A program made the position numbers and the translations under genes. A stretch of DNA of 64,000 nucleotides from Pleomorphomonas sp. JP5. Lineage in GTDB: Bacteria > Pseudomonadota > Alphaproteobacteria > Rhizobiales > Pleomorphomonadaceae. The notes beneath the pieces were generated by a model that had not been told where the DNA came from, did no database searches, and worked only from the letters and a program-made list of their open reading frames with translations. The stretch is taken from assembly GCF_023721815.1 (NCBI RefSeq), contig NZ_JAMDLI010000007.1:673237-737236 (forward strand). Reading direction: 5' to 3'. Of the stretch, positions 54,764-61,470 are shown piece after piece (the first letter of the stretch is position 1; each line of letters begins with the position of its first letter).

Positions 54764-54887
54764 CGCTTTCAGACGACGAGTTCCTGGGGATCCCCGAAAG
54801 TCGCTGGTGACCACAATTTACCGGCATGCTTTGGTGCGGTGTCTTCAGAAGGCAGATCTCGCCGGTCCCTGAAAGACAGAGGGGTCT

Positions 54888-55226
54888 ATGAACATGAATT
54901 TCCAGATGCAGGCATCGGCCCTGGCCGTTGCCGTTCTTTTCGTGTGCGCGGTCGACGCCAGTGCTTATGATCGGCGTGTCGTCGTGATCAATAATACATC
55001 CACGGCAATCCAGGAGTTCTATGCCTCGAATACAGGGCAGAACGACTGGCAGGAGGACATTCTGGGCGAAGACATGCTGCAGCCGGGCGCCGAGATGACG
55101 GTCAATATCGACGACGGCTCTGGCTACTGCAAATATGATTTTCGCGCCGTGTTTGAAGACGCTACGGAAGCCACGAAGGCAGGCGTCAATGTCTGTGAAG
55201 TGGGGCAGTTCTCTTTCGAAGAGTGA
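54888..55226 (+). CDS. Small exported protein with two cysteines
   Basis: I do not recognise a family with certainty. The 112-residue product has an N-terminal signal peptide (about 1-26, cleaved near VDASAYDRR). The mature 86 residues contain VVVINNTSTAIQEFYASNTG and two Cys (GYCKYD and VNVCEVG) that may form a disulfide. It resembles short periplasmic proteins found in alphaproteobacteria. AGGGGTC stands before the ATG. It lies 124 bases after purU and precedes a long stem-loop. No function can be assigned. Confidence 0.68.
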   Translation: MNMNFQMQASALAVAVLFVCAVDASAYDRRVVVINNTSTAIQEFYASNTGQNDWQEDILGEDMLQPGAEMTVNIDDGSGYCKYDFRAVFEDATEATKAGVNVCEVGQFSFEE

Positions 55227-55272
55227 TGTCGTCACGTATCGGTAGATCTTGAAATCTGTCGCGAAAGTTTAC

Positions 55273-55303
55273 CGAGGAGATGGGGTTTTGCCTCATCTCC
55301 TCG
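55273..55303 (+). terminator. Long stem-loop after the exported protein gene
   Basis: CGAGGAGATG pairs with CATCTCCTCG, with further GG/CC pairing near the loop. The stem is about 12 bp, 46 bases after the stop. The bases after it (TTATGGG) are a weak U-tract, so it may terminate poorly. Confidence 0.5.
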
Positions 55304-55367
55304 TTATGGGCCCCCCATCCGGCCTCAACGATTTGAATCTTCTCGTTCAAGTGTATTCACCGGATCG

Positions 55368-58300
55368 GTGTTGCCGTTAAGCGTTGTTTCACGCCGGCCT
55401 GCCAATGTCGCCCCATTCTCATCTCATGGCATTGGTGTTGCGGTGCTGAAAGGCGTGTTCCCCGGCGGTCGGTTCGGAGTGTTTGTGGGCTGCGGCCTGC
55501 TGTATGCCGGACTGTCCGCAGCGATGATCTCGATCGTCGTGTTGGCCGGCGTCAGAACGCCCGTATGGCCGGCCGATGCCGTGATCGTCGCCCTTTTGGT
55601 CAACAGGTCGGTCGGAGATCGGTTGACAGGCGTCGCTGGCGCTCTGGTTGGGTGGCTTCTGGTCGCCCGGTATCTTGGCGGCGACGCCCATTTCATCGTC
55701 TCGATCCTGCTCGTGCGGGCTCTCTCCATGGGTGTCGGCCTCTGGGTGATCGATCTCGTCAGGGTCTGGACGGAACGGTCGCACAACGAAGAACTATTCG
55801 AAGTGATTGCCGCGCTGGCAGCAGCCGTCCTGGCTCCTCTCGCTAGCCTCGCCCTGGCTTTTTCCCTCTCGAGAGCTGGAATCCTGCGCAACGCGCCAAT
55901 GTCGCTCGGCGTTTGGTGGGGAGGCGGTACCGCCGCCTTTGCCATCTTCCTTCCGACCTTGCTCTATCTGCAACGCGACGCCGCTCGGCTCGGTCAGCGG
56001 TCGGCTTGGCTGAATGGCTGGATCTTTGCAGCCATGGTTCTGGTGTTTTCGATCGGTGCCGTCGCTGCCACCGCCACGCTGTCGGAACCGATGGTGTTCT
56101 TCGTCGTCCCCCTTCTACTGGCGAGTTTCGTTCTCCGCCCGGTGGATATGGCGGCGCTGTCAGGCACGGTCTGGTTCGTGACGATGATGGCGGCCTATGG
56201 CATGGTCGAGGCCTCGCAGGCTCCCAAGCTGATGCCTCTCGGTGTCTCCATTGGCATACTGTTGCCAATTGCCACCTGTGTGTTGCTGGAACGGTTGCGC
56301 CAGCGCGAGCGAGATCTCGCCGAGAGCGAGAGCCTGTTCCGCCGCTCCATGGACGACGCCAGCATCGGCGTGACGATCATCGGCCTGGATGGCGTTTACC
56401 AGAAGGTCAACGCGGCCTTCTGCGCCATGACGGGCTACAGCGAAGAGGAACTCCTCGGTCGAAGCTTCAAGGACATCACATACGAGGAGGATCGTGACGG
56501 CCTGGACAGCTCCTACGAACGTATCTCCGATGGCCGGATCCGTAGCCTTAAGGCCGAAAAGCGCTACGTGCGAAAGTCGGGTGAGGTTTTCTGGGTCGAG
56601 TTGTCCATCATTGTTTTCGTCAGTGGGGCATCCGGCAAGCCGGATCGGTTGATCACCCAGATCGAGGACATCGACCTCAAGAAGCGAACGCTGGAGGCAA
56701 TCGCGGAAAGCGAAAGCCGCTGGGCCTTTGCCTTGGAGAATGGCCAGCAAGGCGTTTGGGATGTCGACAAGATAAATGGACGTCTCTACACGTCGCCCAC
56801 TTGGAAACGCATGCTTGGCTACGAACCGGACGATGTGTCGATCGACGGCGGAGACGCCTGGCTCGAGCTGATGCATCCGGACGACCGCGACAACTTTCTC
56901 AAGGTCAACTATGAGCACGAGCGTGGCGAGACGGAGTGGCTCGAAGCGGAGTTTCGCCTGCGTCACAAGGACGGCCACTGGGTCTGGATTCTCGATCGAG
57001 GCAAGGTGATCTCACGCGACGCTGACGGGCGTCCACTTCGCATCATTGGTACCCATACCGACATTTCGCGCAACAAGGCTGCTGAGCTGGAAATTCAGCT
57101 TCTTGAGGAACGGGTGCGCCTCGCCGTCGAGGCCGGCGGCATCGGTCTGTGGAGCATCGATCTGGCCACCGGTGCGGCAACGTGGAATGGAGAGACCTTC
57201 GGGCAGATGGCCAGCGAGAGCTCCGATGAGAGGTCTATGGAGTGGTTGCGCTTCGTGCACCCGGAGGATAGGCCGGTTCTGTCGGACATGCTGCGCAAAG
57301 CCGCGTTGGACCCGGAAGCAAGGGTGAACACGACGTGCCGCCTGCTGAGTCCGACGCGTGGTGTGGTGTATATTCGTGTGCTCGCCGACAGGGTGACGTT
57401 GTCGAACGGCGACCGTCTGCTGCTTGGTACGGCATGGGACATCAGCGAGCAGGTGAGTTCCGCCCAAGCTCTGCGCGACGAGAAGGAACGCCTTCGGACG
57501 ACGTTGCATGCCATCTCCGATGGCGTGATCGCCACCGATCCCGACGGTCGCGTCGCGCTTATCAATCCCGCTGCGCAACGAATGACGGGATTCTCCGAAG
57601 CGGAAGCCTCCGGCCACCCGATCGAAGAGGTCTTCCAGGCCGTCCATGACGATACTGGCCAGCCCGCCGAGTCCTGTGTGCGACAGGTCCTGGAGACAGG
57701 GAAGCCGGTTGAACGGCTCGGAACGCAGGTCATCGATGTGCGCGGTCGCGATGTGCACTACATTCGCGAGGCAGCGTCGCCGATTGTCGCTGCCGGTACC
57801 GACGGTCGGGCCGGCGCCGTTCTGGTTTTCCAGGATGTCTCGGCCGAGCGTGCCATGCAGCGTTCCCTTGCCCATGCCGCGACCCACGACGATCTCACCG
57901 GTCTTGCCAATCGCCGTCATTTCGAAACGCGTATTCAAGGCATGATCGCCGCGGCGCGCGAAGACTCCAGCCTGCATGGTCTGTTGTTCGTCGATCTGGA
58001 CCGTTTCAAGATTGTCAACGACACGGCAGGGCATCTGGCCGGCGATGCTCTTCTTCAGGAAGTGGCGCGTACCATGCAAGCGATCGTGCCGGTCAGCGAT
58101 TGCCTTGCCCGGCTCGGCGGTGACGAGTTCGCCGTGCTGATCGAAAACTGCGATCGTCAGTTCGCGGCCTTCGTCGGCGAAAAGCTGATCCATGCCATCG
58201 AAGCCATCCGCTTTGCCTGGGAGGGCAAGGTCTACGAGGTCGGCGCCAGCGTCGGCGTCACTCAGGTTGATGTCGCGACCGCGAGTGCCGAAGCGGTCCT

Positions 58301-59201
58301 GGCAGAGGCCGACGTCGCCTGCTACGCGGCAAAGGCCGCCGGACGCGGTCGCGTGTCGGTGTTCCTGCAGGATACGGGCGAGGCGCAGCAGCATATGAGC
58401 GACTTCCGTCTCGCCGCTCGTATCCGCGAGACTATCGAGAGCGATCGCTTCGTGCTCTATGCCCAAGAGATCAGGCCGATAGCCGCCAAAGGATCGCCCG
58501 ATCGGTCGCTCGAAATTCTCATCCGCATGCTCGACGAGAAAGGTGGCGTGTTGAAGCCGGATAGCTTCATCCCGGCCGCCGAGCGCTTCGATCTGATGGG
58601 CGCAATCGATCGGTGGGTGCTCGCCAAGGTGATCAAGGACTTCGGACCGGCGATCATGGCGGTGCCTGACCTGCGCGTGGCCGTCAACCTGTCGGCCAAC
58701 TCGCTGAACGACCCGACGCTGTGGCGGTACGTTGCCGACCTTCTCCTGGCAAGTCCCCTCTCACCATGGCGCCTGACGCTTGAAATCACCGAGACTGCGG
58801 TGATCAACTCCTTCGAGGTGGCGCGCGATTTCATCCGCGCCGTGCGTGGCATCGGCTGCCGCGTCAACCTCGACGACTTTGGGTCCGGACTGTCGTCGTT
58901 TACGTATCTGAAAAGCTTCGATGTCGATGCCATCAAGATCGATGGCAGCTTCGTTCACAACATGGCCAACAGCGCCTATGACCGCACCGTCGTCCGGGCG
59001 ATCAACGATATTGGCCGCCAACTTGGCGTCGAGGTGATCGCCGAGCGCATCGAGGACGAGGCGACGCTGAAAGAGTTGGCCGCGCTCGGCGTCGGTTACG
59101 GTCAGGGATACCTTTTCAGCGAGCCGAGCGATTTCAAGGCGGTGCTTGCAAGCTACAGCGATGGGGCCGGTGGTGCTCTCGCCGGGGCGCTGCCTACCTA
59201 G
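55368..59201 (+). CDS. MASE1-PAS-GGDEF-EAL cyclic-di-GMP protein
   Basis: This membrane protein has 1,277 residues. A MASE1 sensor domain with about eight spans covers roughly 25-310. Four PAS domains follow (about 319-440, 445-570, 575-700 and 705-830). The GGDEF domain (about 840-1000) keeps an intact GGDEF near 916; the RxxD inhibitory site five residues before it is absent (PVSD). The EAL domain (about 1015-1265) reads EILIRM at the EAL position, with VNLSANSLND, LEITET, LDDFGSGLSSF, IKIDGSF and VIAERIEDE all present, so phosphodiesterase activity is likely. Start is GTG; a second GTG at 55443 is an alternative. It probably controls exopolysaccharide or motility, but the window does not show which. 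Confidence 0.88.
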   Translation: MLPLSVVSRRPANVAPFSSHGIGVAVLKGVFPGGRFGVFVGCGLLYAGLSAAMISIVVLAGVRTPVWPADAVIVALLVNRSVGDRLTGVAGALVGWLLVARYLGGDAHFIVSILLVRALSMGVGLWVIDLVRVWTERSHNEELFEVIAALAAAVLAPLASLALAFSLSRAGILRNAPMSLGVWWGGGTAAFAIFLPTLLYLQRDAARLGQRSAWLNGWIFAAMVLVFSIGAVAATATLSEPMVFFVVPLLLASFVLRPVDMAALSGTVWFVTMMAAYGMVEASQAPKLMPLGVSIGILLPIATCVLLERLRQRERDLAESESLFRRSMDDASIGVTIIGLDGVYQKVNAAFCAMTGYSEEELLGRSFKDITYEEDRDGLDSSYERISDGRIRSLKAEKRYVRKSGEVFWVELSIIVFVSGASGKPDRLITQIEDIDLKKRTLEAIAESESRWAFALENGQQGVWDVDKINGRLYTSPTWKRMLGYEPDDVSIDGGDAWLELMHPDDRDNFLKVNYEHERGETEWLEAEFRLRHKDGHWVWILDRGKVISRDADGRPLRIIGTHTDISRNKAAELEIQLLEERVRLAVEAGGIGLWSIDLATGAATWNGETFGQMASESSDERSMEWLRFVHPEDRPVLSDMLRKAALDPEARVNTTCRLLSPTRGVVYIRVLADRVTLSNGDRLLLGTAWDISEQVSSAQALRDEKERLRTTLHAISDGVIATDPDGRVALINPAAQRMTGFSEAEASGHPIEEVFQAVHDDTGQPAESCVRQVLETGKPVERLGTQVIDVRGRDVHYIREAASPIVAAGTDGRAGAVLVFQDVSAERAMQRSLAHAATHDDLTGLANRRHFETRIQGMIAAAREDSSLHGLLFVDLDRFKIVNDTAGHLAGDALLQEVARTMQAIVPVSDCLARLGGDEFAVLIENCDRQFAAFVGEKLIHAIEAIRFAWEGKVYEVGASVGVTQVDVATASAEAVLAEADVACYAAKAAGRGRVSVFLQDTGEAQQHMSDFRLAARIRETIESDRFVLYAQEIRPIAAKGSPDRSLEILIRMLDEKGGVLKPDSFIPAAERFDLMGAIDRWVLAKVIKDFGPAIMAVPDLRVAVNLSANSLNDPTLWRYVADLLLASPLSPWRLTLEITETAVINSFEVARDFIRAVRGIGCRVNLDDFGSGLSSFTYLKSFDVDAIKIDGSFVHNMANSAYDRTVVRAINDIGRQLGVEVIAERIEDEATLKELAALGVGYGQGYLFSEPSDFKAVLASYSDGAGGALAGALPT

Positions 59202-59784
59202 CGCATCCGCCGATCGGGTTGACTCAGCCGGATCGAAAGGCGCTGATCCAGACGCCTCGGGGTGTGTCGTCAGGCGCCGGTGCTTCCTGTTCTCCATCTG
59301 GACTGAGGCTCTGCTGCACGCGAGGACCAAGCCAAACTGGTCTCTCAAGCTCTGCCGACGCCGCACTCGATCCCGCGCGGCCAGCATGCTGTCCCGTCGA
59401 GGGCGCGCGGAGTATAGGAACTGTTAGCGTTGTCAGTGGTTAGTCCGGGTTTTCCGTCTTGTTCCTCGTTGGCGAGCTTGACACTCCCATGCAACCAAAT
59501 AGAGAAAGCGGCGCATTGGTTGCCTGTGACGCGCGGAGTGGCAGGACGACGAAAACGGTGCTTCCTGGGCAACCGCTCTCCGACCCTATCAACATGTCGC
59601 GTGTCGCCGAGACAAATGGCCCTCTCGCCGATTGGGCGCGTGGCCAGTCGAGGCGTCCATCGCATTTCGCAGCAGCTCGCTTGTGGGCGAGAGAGTATGG
59701 CCCGGGCTTTTTCGAGTAGAGGGCCGCAAGCCGACTGTACGGGATGCCTCGGGCACGGGTCGCGCTGCGGGAAAAGCGTGTGGC
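59202..59784. other. Intergenic region upstream of hscC, candidate promoter at 59477-59504
   Basis: This 583-base gap has short open frames but none with a convincing start, SD or recognisable product. TTGACA (59477-59482) and TAGAGA (59499-59504), 16 bp apart, are a possible promoter for the hscC operon, which would give a leader of about 280 bases. No heat-shock (sigma-32) box was seen by eye. Confidence 0.35.
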
Positions 59785-61470
59785 ATGACGACTATCGGCA
59801 TTGATCTTGGGACATCGAACTCGCTCGTCGCTATCTGGACAGAGGACGGCCCCCGAACACTCCCGAATGCCCTTGGGGAGGCGCTGACCCCCTCGGCGGT
59901 CAGTGTGGGAGACGACGGCGAGGTGTTGATCGGCCGCGCGGCCATTGATCGCCTCGTGACACATCCGGACCGCTCCGCCGCGTCGTTCAAGCGGGCGATG
60001 GGGAGCGCAAAGAGCTTCAAGCTTGGCTCCCGCTTGTGGCGTGCCGAGGAGCTCTCCGCCTTCGTCCTGAAATCGCTCAAGCAGGATGCCGAGGTGGCGC
60101 TCGGCGAGGACGTGTCCGAAGCGATTATCTCGGTTCCCGCCTACTTCAACGACACGCAGCGCAAGGCGACACTCGACGCTGCCCGTCTGGCCGGACTTCA
60201 TGTTGGACGACTGATCAACGAACCGACCGCGGCGGCTCTCGCCCACGGTCTCGAAGGCATGGAGGAGGGCAGCTTTCTCATTCTCGATCTGGGCGGTGGG
60301 ACATTCGATGTCTCGCTCCTGCACAAGTTCGATGGAATCATGGAGATCAAGGCATCGGCAGGTGACTCCCGCCTCGGCGGCGACGATTTCCGTGGTGCGA
60401 TTATCGAATTGCTTGTCGAACGCCACCGGCTGCCACCGCTGGACAGCATAAGCGGCATGGAAAAGGCGAAGCTGATCGAGGAGGCGGAGCGACTGAAGCG
60501 AGCGATGACGGATCGCTCTGACGAGGAGTACTCCATCACGGTCGCAGGCGAGGTCGCGGGTGGGACCTTGCGGCGGGCCGAGTTCGAGGAAAGCTGCCGG
60601 GCGCTTGTCCGCCGGATGAAGGCTCCGATCGAGCGAGCCATTCGCGACTCGCGTATCGACATCACACGGCTCGATCAGGTTGTTCTCGTGGGCGGAGCGT
60701 CCCGCATGCCGCTTGTGCGCGACCTCGTGACGCGCCTCTTCCGGCGATTCCCGCTTCTGCACCCGCAACCGGACCATATCATCGCGCTCGGTACGGCGGT
60801 GCAGGCGGCGCTGAAGGCCAGGGATGGAGCGCTTCAGGAAGTCGTCATGACCGACGTTTGCCCCTTTACGCTGGGAACGGCCGTTCTCGAAAGGCGGTCG
60901 TCCAACGAAAGGGTGATGTCGTCGATCATCGAGCGAAATGCGATTGTCCCGATCAGCCGGGAAAACCGCTACTACACGGCCTTCGACCACCAAAACAGGA
61001 TTCTGATCGAAGTCCTGCAGGGTGAGCATATCCGCCCATCGCAGAACATACTGATCGGTCAGATCGAAGTCCCCGTCCCGCCTGGGCCGGAAGGGAAAGA
61101 GTGTGTCGATGTTCGCTATACCTACGATGTGAACGGGGCTCTGGAGGTCGAGGTCAAGGTCGTCTCGACGGGCAAGGTCATCCGGAATGTCTTCAGCAAC
61201 CAGTCCAATCTGACGGATCAGGAGCTGACAAAGCGGTTTGCGGAACTCGCGACAATCAAGATTTTGCCGCGCGATCAGCATGAGAACAGGGCTCTCCTTG
61301 CCCGTGCCGAACGCGTTTACGCGGACGCTCTCGGCGGTGAGCGCGAACGGATCAAGGAACTGATCTTCTGGTTCGAGGGCTGTATCGAGGATCAGACCCG
61401 TCGCGACATCAAGGAGGTACGGCAACAGTTCGCCGCGGCCCTTCAGCAGTTCGAGGGGGTAGGGTTCTGA
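59785..61470 (+). CDS. hscC: Hsp70 chaperone, HscC type
   Basis: This 561-residue Hsp70 is shorter than DnaK and close to E. coli HscC. The ATPase domain begins TTIGIDLGTSNSLVAIWTED and has SVPAYFNDTQRKATLDAARL, INEPTAAALAHGLEG and LDLGGGTFDVSLL (phosphate 2). The adenosine motif is VVLVGGASRMPLVRDLV. The substrate-binding domain contains VCPFTLGTAVLERRSSNERV and ends EGVGF, with no EEVD tail. HscC works with J-domain proteins DjlB/DjlC in E. coli. The next gene starts one base inside this stop (TGATG), and it encodes such a J-like protein. No dnaK or grpE lies in the window. Confidence 0.92.
   Translation: MTTIGIDLGTSNSLVAIWTEDGPRTLPNALGEALTPSAVSVGDDGEVLIGRAAIDRLVTHPDRSAASFKRAMGSAKSFKLGSRLWRAEELSAFVLKSLKQDAEVALGEDVSEAIISVPAYFNDTQRKATLDAARLAGLHVGRLINEPTAAALAHGLEGMEEGSFLILDLGGGTFDVSLLHKFDGIMEIKASAGDSRLGGDDFRGAIIELLVERHRLPPLDSISGMEKAKLIEEAERLKRAMTDRSDEEYSITVAGEVAGGTLRRAEFEESCRALVRRMKAPIERAIRDSRIDITRLDQVVLVGGASRMPLVRDLVTRLFRRFPLLHPQPDHIIALGTAVQAALKARDGALQEVVMTDVCPFTLGTAVLERRSSNERVMSSIIERNAIVPISRENRYYTAFDHQNRILIEVLQGEHIRPSQNILIGQIEVPVPPGPEGKECVDVRYTYDVNGALEVEVKVVSTGKVIRNVFSNQSNLTDQELTKRFAELATIKILPRDQHENRALLARAERVYADALGGERERIKELIFWFEGCIEDQTRRDIKEVRQQFAAALQQFEGVGF

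Noticed and set aside
54786-54795. GGGGATCCCC palindrome after purU as a terminator
   Set aside because: It has no loop bases and no U-tract, so it is unlikely to terminate transcription.
59202-59784. Short open frames upstream of hscC
   Set aside because: None has a good start with SD or a recognisable product; treated as non-coding.
59440-61425. 661-codon minus-strand frame opposite hscC
   Set aside because: The plus-strand Hsp70 motifs are unambiguous; the antisense frame has no recognisable domain or SD.
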